Origin: an uncultured Fidelibacterota bacterium
GTDB taxonomy: Bacteria > Fidelibacterota > Marinisomatia > Marinisomatales > UBA1611
Assembly (NCBI GenBank): GCA_902562835.1
Contig: CACEUX010000019.1
Span: 1-35,876 of the forward strand
Direction of reading: 5' to 3'
DNA length: 35,876 nt
Position numbers and translations under genes: made by a program. Shown one piece after another: positions 1 through 6,873 of the stretch; position 1 is the stretch's first letter; each line of letters opens with the position of its first letter. The notes beneath the pieces were generated by a model. The model saw only the letters and a list, made by a program, of their open reading frames with translations. It was not told the origin of the DNA and ran no database searches.

Positions 1-995
1 ATCGTTTGTCCCATCCCTGTCAAAAACATATGGTGAGCCCAGACGATGAAAGACATGAAACCTAAGAAACCAATTGCATATATAAGTGACTTATAACCCC
101 AGAGTGGCTTCCTTGTATTATTAGCAAGTACTTCACCAACAATGCCTATTGCTGGAAGAATAAGTACGTAGACCTCGGGATGTGCCAAAAACCAGAAGAG
201 ATGTTGCCATAGTAGTGGGGAGCCAGAACCATATGCCTCTACTGGGCTTCCAGCGTACACAAGACCTGATGGTAAGAAAAAACTGGTTCCTACTAGCCTA
301 TCCATAAGCTGCAGTATTGCGGCAGATTCTAATGGTGGGAATGCAAGAATAAGCAAAAATGAAGTGACCAACTGAGCCCAAATAAAAAATGGTAATCTGA
401 ACCAAGTAAGACCTGGAGCTCTAAGCTGGACGATAGTGACAATAATGTTCATTGAGCCAAGCAATGATGAAGTAATTAAAAAGATCATTCCTAGGAGCCA
501 CATTGTCTGACCTGATTCAAAAATCGAAAGTGGGGGATAAGAAGTCCACCCCGAACGAGCCGCTCCTTCAGGGGTAAAAAAACTTGCCATCATAATTACA
601 CCACCAACAAAGTATGACCAATAGCTGGCAGCATTGAGTTTTGGAAAGGCCATATCTACAGCGCCGATCTGTAAGGGTACTAAGTAGTTACCAAAAGCTC
701 CAACAGCAAGTGGTACCACACCAAGGAATATCATGATGGTACCATGCATGGCGCCAAGGGTATTATAATTTTCGGGGAGCATCACACCGCCACTTCCTGC
801 AAATAACCATTCGCCTATATAGGGAATTACGGCTTCTGGATATGCTAATTGATAACGCATTAGCATCATAAGCATAAAGCCAAATAGTAGAAACAGAAGA
901 GAAGTTATGCCATACTGTAAACCAATAACTTTGTGGTCTACAGAGAAGACATACTTTTGTATAAAGTTCTCTTCGTGATGATGTTCGTTACTCAA
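1..995 (-). CDS. coxA: Cytochrome c oxidase subunit I (heme-copper oxidase, A-type), partial
   Basis: This is the catalytic subunit of the terminal oxidase, which reduces O2 at heme a3/CuB and pumps protons in the inner membrane. The frame gives 331 residues and runs off the left edge, so the C-terminal part is missing. The helix VI motif WQHLFWFLAHPEVY carries the CuB His (about residue 272), the D-channel Glu and the cross-linked Tyr, which points to the A1 type. The next CuB ligands are in WAHHMF near the edge. An NTLGAMHGTIMIF segment matches the heme-a helix. The start must be TTG at 995: an in-frame TAA lies directly upstream and the first in-frame ATG is already inside TM1. GGAAAG precedes it. 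It is the last gene visible in a minus-strand operon after a ferredoxin. No subunit II gene lies immediately upstream, which is unusual. Confidence 0.96.
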   Translation of the reverse strand, partial: MSNEHHHEENFIQKYVFSVDHKVIGLQYGITSLLFLLFGFMLMMLMRYQLAYPEAVIPYIGEWLFAGSGGVMLPENYNTLGAMHGTIMIFLGVVPLAVGAFGNYLVPLQIGAVDMAFPKLNAASYWSYFVGGVIMMASFFTPEGAARSGWTSYPPLSIFESGQTMWLLGMIFLITSSLLGSMNIIVTIVQLRAPGLTWFRLPFFIWAQLVTSFLLILAFPPLESAAILQLMDRLVGTSFFLPSGLVYAGSPVEAYGSGSPLLWQHLFWFLAHPEVYVLILPAIGIVGEVLANNTRKPLWGYKSLIYAIGFLGFMSFIVWAHHMFLTGMGQT

Positions 996-1030
996 TTATC
1001 TTTCCGGTATTTAATTATTTATTGCGAGTC

Positions 1031-1357
1031 TTAATCTATTTCTAGATTATAATTATCTTCAAAGTTTTCAGTGCCAAGCATCCGAATCGCATCCCATGTC
1101 ATCCTAGTACATACTCTAGCACAGACCTGGCATCCAGTACATTCGTTGTATCTTACCTGTACGGGAGGAATTACAGGAAATTCGTATTTATCACTGGCCA
1201 CTGGCTCAATACAGTCAACAGGGCAGAATGGTACGCAGGCCTGACACCCGGTACAATTGTCTTCATCGACAACAGCGATCAGTTTTGGGCGTTTGGATTT
1301 CTCCCTTGCATAATCAGGGAGTTCTGGGATTCCTTTGAAGTAATTATATTTTGCCAT
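1031..1357 (-). CDS. Two-cluster 4Fe-4S ferredoxin-like protein
   Basis: A 108-aa soluble protein with two CxxCxxCxxxC motifs. The first uses Cys 35, 38, 41 and 45 followed by Pro; the second uses Cys 73, 76, 79 and 83 followed by Thr instead of the usual Pro. An extra Cys lies at 49. The pattern predicts two [4Fe-4S] clusters and a role as a cytoplasmic electron carrier or small oxidoreductase subunit. There is no signal peptide or membrane segment. The N-terminus is rich in Lys, Arg and Pro and the C-terminal tail is acidic. It lies between a 52-aa membrane protein and coxA (35-base gap), so it is probably cotranscribed with the oxidase. A cytoplasmic iron-sulfur protein is not a usual part of a cytochrome oxidase operon. 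Its partner cannot be told from the sequence. Confidence 0.9.
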   Translation of the reverse strand: MAKYNYFKGIPELPDYAREKSKRPKLIAVVDEDNCTGCQACVPFCPVDCIEPVASDKYEFPVIPPVQVRYNECTGCQVCARVCTRMTWDAIRMLGTENFEDNYNLEID

Positions 1358-1418
1358 TTCTAGTCTCTAATCAGATCGGAAAGTTAAACAATTATATACC
1401 TAAAAAAATAAAGGAAAT

Positions 1419-1577
1419 TCATTTCAATATATACTTTTCAATTGTCCAACCAGCTCCAAATAGAACGAGTCCGGCGATAAGCAGCCTGGGATCCATTAGT
1501 TTTGGGAATTTCACAAAAAATCCCACAGCTATCATAAACATGCCTAATAACTCAAGTCCTTTAGCAGCGTAGTACAT
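1419..1577 (-). CDS. Small membrane protein of 52 aa, unknown
   Basis: The frame starts at ATG 1577, 11 bases after the stop of the upstream 4-TM protein, and encodes 52 residues beginning MYYAAKGLELLGMF. It predicts two hydrophobic stretches, at about residues 8-23 and 32-48. The second is a Leu/Gly-rich helix with a Trp and the C-terminus is KYILK. No good Shine-Dalgarno sequence is visible, so translation may be coupled to the gene before it. The position and hydrophobic pattern fit a small accessory subunit of the neighbouring oxidase or of the 4-TM protein. I do not recognise the family. Confidence 0.65.
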   Translation of the reverse strand: MYYAAKGLELLGMFMIAVGFFVKFPKLMDPRLLIAGLVLFGAGWTIEKYILK

Positions 1578-1588
1578 CTATCAAAAAA

Positions 1589-2059
1589 TTATGTGGGTTC
1601 CAGTTCTGAGATAATTGATATCTGCTCTTTAAAGGAATTATTCTTGAGTCTAAGAGACCAGAGGTGATGAACATACGCGATCATAAATAGAAGACCATGT
1701 AGCCAATTAGGAGATATATTATTCTCGACTGCACCTATATGGATAAACCATCCACCAACTAAAAATATAGTTAGCATTAATTGGGGGAAAAGGACCATTT
1801 TAAGTTTTCTTTCTCGCGACCACAGATCATCTTTGCCTAGGCCAGATTCCAAGGCATTCTTTATTGCTTTTCCTGTAGAAATAAAAAAGTACATGACGAC
1901 TGTTTCGGTGATCGTAAATATTAAAATAGTGAAAAGCGCAAACCTAGTGTGGTTTGCACCCATTATCTCAAACCCCCAGAAACCACTTGCTCCAGTAAGT
2001 GTAAGATTGATCACATTGATCAACATCAATGCGTAACAGGTAATCATAAAAGTATACAT
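1589..2059 (-). CDS. Conserved-looking 4-TM membrane protein, unknown function
   Basis: A 156-aa protein with about four hydrophobic helices (roughly residues 5-25, 38-60, 88-106 and 116-133). A charged cytoplasmic loop with GKAIKNAL and RERKLK lies between helices 2 and 3. Several His residues sit in or near helices 3 and 4 (FIHIG, WLHGL, YVHHLW), so heme or metal binding is possible but unproven. It starts at ATG 2059 without a clear ribosome binding site. A 7-bp inverted repeat lies 17 bases upstream. It is the first gene of the minus-strand run leading to the ferredoxin and coxA, and so is a candidate for an additional redox or assembly membrane subunit. I cannot name the family. Confidence 0.7.
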   Translation of the reverse strand: MYTFMITCYALMLINVINLTLTGASGFWGFEIMGANHTRFALFTILIFTITETVVMYFFISTGKAIKNALESGLGKDDLWSRERKLKMVLFPQLMLTIFLVGGWFIHIGAVENNISPNWLHGLLFMIAYVHHLWSLRLKNNSFKEQISIISELEPT

Positions 2060-2075
2060 GTAGAGTTTTTATAAG

Positions 2076-2092
2076 ATTTTAGTCCCTAAAAT
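2076..2092. repeat. Short perfect inverted repeat in a divergent promoter region
   Basis: ATTTTAG and CTAAAAT are separated by TCC, giving a perfect 7-bp dyad. It lies 17 bases upstream of the 4-TM gene start on the minus strand, within the 149-base divergent gap shared with the copper protein gene. It could be an operator or a small leader hairpin. No regulator is identified. Confidence 0.4.
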
Positions 2093-2142
2093 TAATTAGG
2101 ATAACCTGAATATTCATAAAAGCATTAGTTTAAATTTTCTTT

Positions 2143-2171
2143 TTTACAGCAGGGCAAAATCATGGTAAAAT
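2143..2171 (+). promoter_or_regulatory. Candidate sigma70-type promoter for the copper protein
   Basis: TTTACA (2143-2148) and TAAAAT (2166-2171) each differ by one base from the -35 and -10 consensus and are separated by exactly 17 bases. The predicted start near 2178 leaves a leader of about 30 bases containing AAAGGA (2197-2202), a good ribosome binding site for ATG 2209. Assigned by eye only. Confidence 0.5.
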
Positions 2172-2208
2172 ATGATATACATAATCTTTATATTTTAAAG
2201 GAAAACCC

Positions 2209-2916
2209 ATGAGATATAGTAACTCAGTTTTGTTGTCGTCATTCCTAATGATAGTTGTTTTTGCAGAAGCAGGAACCTTAAAGGGCCATGTAAAATATGA
2301 TGGCAAAGCACCTAAGAAAAAAAGACTTAGAATGGATGCCGATCCCGTATGCGGTTCATCACACTCTGGAGCAGTCTACAGTGAAAACTTTAAAATGGCT
2401 GAAGACGGCTCAATGGCTGAAGCACTAGTATACCTAAGAGATGTATCATACAGCGGTGGAGTACCATCCGAGCCAGCTGTCCTTGACCAAAAAGGTTGCA
2501 TATATATGCCTCACGTATTTGGCATGGTTGCTGGTCAAGACCTTCTCATTAAGAATAGTGATGCTACACTACATAATATTCACTCCATGCCTAAAGTAAA
2601 TAAAGAATTCAACTTTGCGATGCCAAAGGTAGTTAAGGAGAAAAAATCAACTTTTTCACAGTCTGAACCAGACCCCTTCTATATCAAATGCGATGTTCAC
2701 CCATGGATGAAATCCTGGGTACTGGTTTCTGATCATCCATATTTTGCTGTGACAGACGCAAATGGAAACTTCAGTATTGAAGGTATACCCTCAGGCACAT
2801 ATGATGTTGTTTGCTGGCAGGAGAAATTCGGTAAAAGAACTCTAACAGCAAAGGTTACAATTACGGATGGTGAAACCACCAAGGATTTTGTTTTTAGCCG
2901 TCCCAAGAAAAAATAA
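2209..2916 (+). CDS. Exported plastocyanin-like (cupredoxin) copper protein
   Basis: A 235-aa protein with an N-terminal signal peptide (hydrophobic residues about 7-19, AEA cleavage region), so it is periplasmic. The central part (about 100-170) looks like a cupredoxin fold: LHNIHSMP supplies an upstream His, and KCDVHPWM supplies the Cys, His and Met expected of a type 1 copper site. The final part (about 178-235) resembles a carboxypeptidase-regulatory-like beta sandwich (DANGNFSIEGIPSGTYDV). The mature N-terminus also has the GTLKGHVKYDGKAP start typical of such proteins. With an oxidase and a bc-type complex on either side, a role as periplasmic electron carrier or copper handler is plausible. 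It has its own promoter, a strong ribosome binding site (AAAGGA) and a strong terminator, so it is probably monocistronic. Confidence 0.88.
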   Translation: MRYSNSVLLSSFLMIVVFAEAGTLKGHVKYDGKAPKKKRLRMDADPVCGSSHSGAVYSENFKMAEDGSMAEALVYLRDVSYSGGVPSEPAVLDQKGCIYMPHVFGMVAGQDLLIKNSDATLHNIHSMPKVNKEFNFAMPKVVKEKKSTFSQSEPDPFYIKCDVHPWMKSWVLVSDHPYFAVTDANGNFSIEGIPSGTYDVVCWQEKFGKRTLTAKVTITDGETTKDFVFSRPKKK

Positions 2917-2940
2917 CTATTTTCAACGCGTAAATATATT

Positions 2941-2966
2941 AAGGCGGGGTATTCCCCGCCTTTTTT
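2941..2966 (+). terminator. Strong intrinsic terminator after the copper protein gene
   Basis: GGCGGGG (2943-2949) pairs perfectly with CCCCGCC (2954-2960) across a TATT loop, flanked by AA and followed by TTTTTT. It ends 17 bases before the ATG of the next gene, so that gene likely needs read-through or its own promoter. Confidence 0.95.
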
Positions 2967-2982
2967 GTATGCCAAGAGTAAT

Positions 2983-3816
2983 ATGAAGACCAGACTTCTT
3001 TTTTTCATCTTATGTTTGATTTTTATTAGCTGCGGGAACCAAAAAGATACGTATGCAGTGAAAGGAACGGTGTGGTCCATAGATCATGAAGGAAACAATA
3101 TTACAATTGCTCATGATACCATCAGAGACCTCATGATGCCCATGGTAATGCCTTTTCTTGTTTTGGATAAAAAAGAATTAGAAGATCTTAACATTGGTGA
3201 CAGTGTTCATTTTGAGTTTGTTTGGGATGATTCAAATCCTTTTGCAAGAAAGTTTGATATTGTAGGTGAAGGAACTATTCCGGCAAATGATAATTTCTTT
3301 GATGATGAATTTTCTGAAGTTCAAATAGGTAATGTGATTGAAGATGTGACATTTTTAAATCTAGATAGTTCGATAGTAAATCTTTCAGATAGTGATGGAC
3401 GTTATAGGTTCATTTCATATATTTTTACGCGTTGTCCTATGCCTACTATGTGTCCTGCTATAGTTATGAAAAATAAGTATTTGGTTCAGCAATTCACAGG
3501 AAATGAACCTATAGATTTTATAATGGTTAGTTTTGATTATAAATATGATACTCCTTCGGTATTAGGCCGTTATTACGGCTCATCAATTGAAGGTCATGAT
3601 AATTGGAAAGTCTGGTCAAGTTCAGGCAGAATTGAAGATATTTATCGCCTTGTTAAACAATCTGGTGGAGATTTTTGGGGTGTAGATCGAGAGAAGATAG
3701 GACACTCCATGTCATCTATTTTAATTGGTCCTAATCGAGTATTATTAGCATCCTGGAAGGGTGAAAAATGGAAAGAGGTACAAGTAAAAAATGCTATTAA
3801 ATTGTTGATGAAATAA
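2983..3816 (+). CDS. CusF-SCO fusion lipoprotein (copper delivery to cytochrome oxidase)
   Basis: I chose ATG 2983 (277 aa). The upstream in-frame ATG at 2965 lies in the T-run of the preceding terminator, and 2983 begins a clean lipoprotein signal ending FISC (Cys17). Residues about 24-96 look like a CusF-type copper-binding beta barrel with H44 and Met 52, 54 and 56 in the MMPMVMPF segment. Residues about 112-277 are an SCO1/SenC thioredoxin-fold domain with a conserved His at 241 (GHSMSS). The Cys pair (151, 157) is spaced CxxxxxC (CPMPTMC) instead of the usual CxxxC. The predicted role is periplasmic, membrane-tethered copper insertion into the CuA site or thiol redox control. A canonical SCO is encoded at 13141, so the two may have different copper jobs. 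Confidence 0.92.
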   Translation: MKTRLLFFILCLIFISCGNQKDTYAVKGTVWSIDHEGNNITIAHDTIRDLMMPMVMPFLVLDKKELEDLNIGDSVHFEFVWDDSNPFARKFDIVGEGTIPANDNFFDDEFSEVQIGNVIEDVTFLNLDSSIVNLSDSDGRYRFISYIFTRCPMPTMCPAIVMKNKYLVQQFTGNEPIDFIMVSFDYKYDTPSVLGRYYGSSIEGHDNWKVWSSSGRIEDIYRLVKQSGGDFWGVDREKIGHSMSSILIGPNRVLLASWKGEKWKEVQVKNAIKLLMK

Positions 3817-3841
3817 AAAATCCCAAGATACTTGGGGTCCT
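3815..3841 (-). terminator. Intrinsic terminator between convergent genes
   Basis: CCCAAG (3822-3827) pairs with CTTGGG (3831-3836) across ATA. Read on the minus strand the hairpin is followed by TTTTTT, which fits termination of the long bc-complex operon ending at 3865. On the plus strand the U-run is weak (GTCCTTTATT), so it may also stop the SCO transcript, but less well. Confidence 0.8.
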
Positions 3842-3864
3842 TTATTAATTTAAACTAATTGGTT

Positions 3865-6800
3865 TTACCAATCATCGTCATCGTCCCAGTCATCTTCATC
3901 ATCCCAATCTCCATCGTCTTCATACTCATCTTCACTTGCACTATCAAAGTCATAACCATGTTCATCAAAATAGGCTTTGATGATGTAATCAATATCAGTA
4001 CTACCATTGATATTCCATAAATAGTCTCTCAACCCTTCAAGCATAGCTAAGGTGTCGCCATCTAGGGCGACGAGGGCTTTACCCCAATCCCTTTCTGCGC
4101 CATCGGCGGATAATACCTCTTTATCAGGTACATATGGTGCTGGCATTTTTGTTCCAGGCATGATTTCCGCTGGGTTTTTTAACCACTCTGTAACCCAATC
4201 GGGATTTAGTCTTTCTTTGGTCAACGCTAGGTTTGGAGCCCATGTAGGTGCATCTCCAGTAGGAAATTCTTCCCCATAAAAGTGGCAGCTATTACACTGA
4301 CCCATCTCATGAAGTTTAGCGCCAGCTGTAAACCCTGTACTAGATCCATCAAATTCGTGTTCAGCTCTATAGCTTACATGCTCACCATCCATGTGCTGAA
4401 AGTAGGCTATAATGGCGTCCCAATCTTCATCTGATATTTGATGGAAGCTTGGCATTTTGACTTGAAGATTAGGCCTAATGATCGAAGGATTATTAAGGAA
4501 AGATAGAAGCCAGTCTGGGTTAGCTTTTCGACCTTCAGTATTCAGGTTTGGAGGACCATATTCAGGTAGGCCGATATGCTCTACTAATTGCCCTCCACGA
4601 TTATCAATAAGGTGACATCCTTGGCAGTTGTATTGTTTCACTAGACGATGTCCCTTTTTATAAATATCAGGTGCCTGTTTATAAGCTTTGAGACTCTCAC
4701 CAACTTTATTTGAATTAAAACCGAGAACTGCTGTTGTTATTGCTTCGATCTCTTCTTCAGAGAAATAAAAATTAGGCATTTTTAAAAGGTCTAGATGCTG
4801 ACTTTCCTTGCCTCTATCATATATGCGCGGTGTTCTGAGCTTATTCTCGATCCAAGCATGCACTGAGTGATCAATATCATGATATAGGCCAAAATCAAAT
4901 TTCCCTACAGGTTTAGATCCTTCCTCAGTTATTTCCACTCCAATAGGCTTAGCATCATCGAAACCATCTATATTGTGACAGCCAAAACAGCCATAGTGGC
5001 GTATACTTTTTTCACCTATGAAATTTAGCTTTTGCTCATCATTCATTTTTTCAGCTTTTGCAACCGCAAATTTTTCGGGGTTAGATTTTTTGAGCCAATT
5101 AACAGTTAATTCATCAAGTACTGCTTTGTCATAATCATGGTCTGGTAGATCATCGAAAGACTCGTTCTTATTTTGCAATAAGTAGGCAGAGATATCTTTA
5201 GCTTGCTGTGGTTCAAGTCTGAGGTTAGGCATTTTCGTATCTGGCATATAGGCCTGTGGGTCCATAAGCCATTCGTAAAGCCATTCAGCAGATACCTTTG
5301 AACCAAGACCAACAAGATTAGGTCCATGAACTTTCGTTAAGTTCTTGTAACTATTAATGTGTGGCGCAGATTCAGGCTCTGATTCAGAAACATGACAACC
5401 CATGCAACCTACAGCATTGAAAAGTTTTTCACCGTTTATAGGATCGCCCAGAAAGCGTTTACTATTACTGCCTTCCATTTTGTCTTTACCTGAAAAGAGG
5501 TACTCGGTTATTCCGGCTATTTCCACATTATTATATGCAGTAACCTCAGCACTTTCTTGATTTGGTTGTTCGAAGATGGCTGGCATTCTGGTATTATACC
5601 TAAAATGGCGTGGATTTTTTACCCATTTAGAGACCCAATCCTCAGTCAATTTTTCATTAACTCTTTTGAGGTTAGGACCTGCTTTTGCTTGAGAGGCCCA
5701 GTTTTCATTATGGTGACAGCCATTACAGCCTGCTTGATCTATCAACGTGAGACCAAGGTTTATCTTCTCGCCACCTGCAAGATCGCTAGTATTGGAATGG
5801 CAATTAAAACAACTAGCTTCAGTATATTTAGTTGGGAGCATGGGAGTCAGCCAGTGGTGATTGACTTTCCAGTCATGTTCTTCTTCCCAGCGTTGTTTAT
5901 CTTCGGGTGTGTTTGGAGTATGCGAAGATGAAACAAATGATGTCCCCCTACTGCGTCCACCATGACAACTTGTACAGCCAAAATTGTTCATTGGATGCGG
6001 TGATCTAGAAGTTATGTAAAGATCAAGATTAGGATGTGTCGTATAAGGTTGAGGTGCATCAGAAAAATCTGGATTGTCTATACCAAGATGGCAACTTGTA
6101 CATCTATCAACAACTGGTACTGAAGCAAAGTTCACATCATATTTAACATCGGCAACAACTATCTGGTTGACCTTATAGTATGGGTCAAGAAAATCTAATA
6201 TGGGTAGATCCCGAACTATATCACCAAGCTTATTGGCCATTGTCATGCGACTTCGATCCAATTTAGAAAGTTTATTTTCAGTGAGTGTATACTGCTTTAA
6301 ATATTGATCAAGTTCGTCTTGTTTTTGCTTTACAATTAATTCTATAGATTTTATTTCAGTTTGTAGTGCGGAGATCTCTATTTCTGTTGACTCTTTTTCA
6401 AGTCGCAATATATCTAATTTATCTAGAGCGGCTGAGTATTCCTCTCTGTAGGAGGGTCCATGGTCGGCATGAGTATTTTCCGCTTCAACAAGGTATTTCA
6501 GGGCATCGACATTTGCTTTATGGCTCTGATATTTCATGTTCTGGTCATAATGCTCATTTTCAAGAGATCTCAACTCAACTGCAAGCTCATCAAGTTCATT
6601 ACTTCGAGCATCAAATTCTTTTTGTGCAGCAGCTAGAGCATTATCGTAAATAACCCTCTCTTGCTCAACTTCTGATGCCTGCTGTTCAAGTTTTTCTTGG
6701 GCTACCTCTACCTGCATTTTTCGGAATTCGCGCTGATAATCCTTGAATTCATCATCATTATCATCAACAAAGACCCATACTGTACAAGCTAAGAATATGA

Positions 6801-6867
6801 TGGAAGATATAGCAAACCACTTATTCAGTAAGTTTATATCCCAGTATCTTTCGTCGTTCTTAAACAT
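3865..6867 (-). CDS. Giant membrane-anchored octaheme cytochrome c subunit
   Basis: A 1000-aa protein with an N-terminal TM anchor (about 17-34), a long charged coiled coil (about 38-205) and eight CxxCH sites starting at Cys 256, 298, 353, 381, 488, 627, 748 and 858. The last five hemes sit in repeated mono-heme modules: CxxCH, then usually PNL, an aromatic-rich W(L/V) helix, NP and a KMP or RMP Met. This predicts His/Met ligation. The first three hemes lack that pattern but lie in a His-rich stretch, so bis-His ligation is likely. The last 25 residues are almost all Asp/Glu with spaced Trp. It follows cytochrome b and Rieske genes in one operon, so it presumably replaces cytochrome c1/f and carries electrons from the Rieske centre through the periplasm towards the oxidase. 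Much larger than usual c1 or diheme subunits. Confidence 0.92.
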   Translation of the reverse strand: MFKNDERYWDINLLNKWFAISSIIFLACTVWVFVDDNDDEFKDYQREFRKMQVEVAQEKLEQQASEVEQERVIYDNALAAAQKEFDARSNELDELAVELRSLENEHYDQNMKYQSHKANVDALKYLVEAENTHADHGPSYREEYSAALDKLDILRLEKESTEIEISALQTEIKSIELIVKQKQDELDQYLKQYTLTENKLSKLDRSRMTMANKLGDIVRDLPILDFLDPYYKVNQIVVADVKYDVNFASVPVVDRCTSCHLGIDNPDFSDAPQPYTTHPNLDLYITSRSPHPMNNFGCTSCHGGRSRGTSFVSSSHTPNTPEDKQRWEEEHDWKVNHHWLTPMLPTKYTEASCFNCHSNTSDLAGGEKINLGLTLIDQAGCNGCHHNENWASQAKAGPNLKRVNEKLTEDWVSKWVKNPRHFRYNTRMPAIFEQPNQESAEVTAYNNVEIAGITEYLFSGKDKMEGSNSKRFLGDPINGEKLFNAVGCMGCHVSESEPESAPHINSYKNLTKVHGPNLVGLGSKVSAEWLYEWLMDPQAYMPDTKMPNLRLEPQQAKDISAYLLQNKNESFDDLPDHDYDKAVLDELTVNWLKKSNPEKFAVAKAEKMNDEQKLNFIGEKSIRHYGCFGCHNIDGFDDAKPIGVEITEEGSKPVGKFDFGLYHDIDHSVHAWIENKLRTPRIYDRGKESQHLDLLKMPNFYFSEEEIEAITTAVLGFNSNKVGESLKAYKQAPDIYKKGHRLVKQYNCQGCHLIDNRGGQLVEHIGLPEYGPPNLNTEGRKANPDWLLSFLNNPSIIRPNLQVKMPSFHQISDEDWDAIIAYFQHMDGEHVSYRAEHEFDGSSTGFTAGAKLHEMGQCNSCHFYGEEFPTGDAPTWAPNLALTKERLNPDWVTEWLKNPAEIMPGTKMPAPYVPDKEVLSADGAERDWGKALVALDGDTLAMLEGLRDYLWNINGSTDIDYIIKAYFDEHGYDFDSASEDEYEDDGDWDDEDDWDDDDDW

Positions 6868-6873
6868 GATCTA

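Noticed and set aside
1351-1572. Plus-strand frame of 73 codons over the 52-aa membrane gene
   Set aside because: The minus-strand frame fits the operon direction and encodes tidy membrane helices. The plus frame has no homology-like features.
2965-2982. Upstream ATG that would extend the CusF-SCO lipoprotein by six residues
   Set aside because: It sits in the terminator T-run and would place charged residues before the lipoprotein signal. ATG 2983 gives a normal signal.
3877-3960. Apparent GAT/GAC-rich repeat in DNA at the end of the octaheme gene
   Set aside because: It is coding repetition of Asp/Glu/Trp codons in the acidic protein tail, not a separate DNA repeat element.
5557-5931. Open frame of 124 codons on the plus strand inside the octaheme cytochrome gene
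   Set aside because: It lies opposite heme-binding CxxCH codons of the real gene and shows no motif. The Cys and Trp richness comes from the complementary strand.
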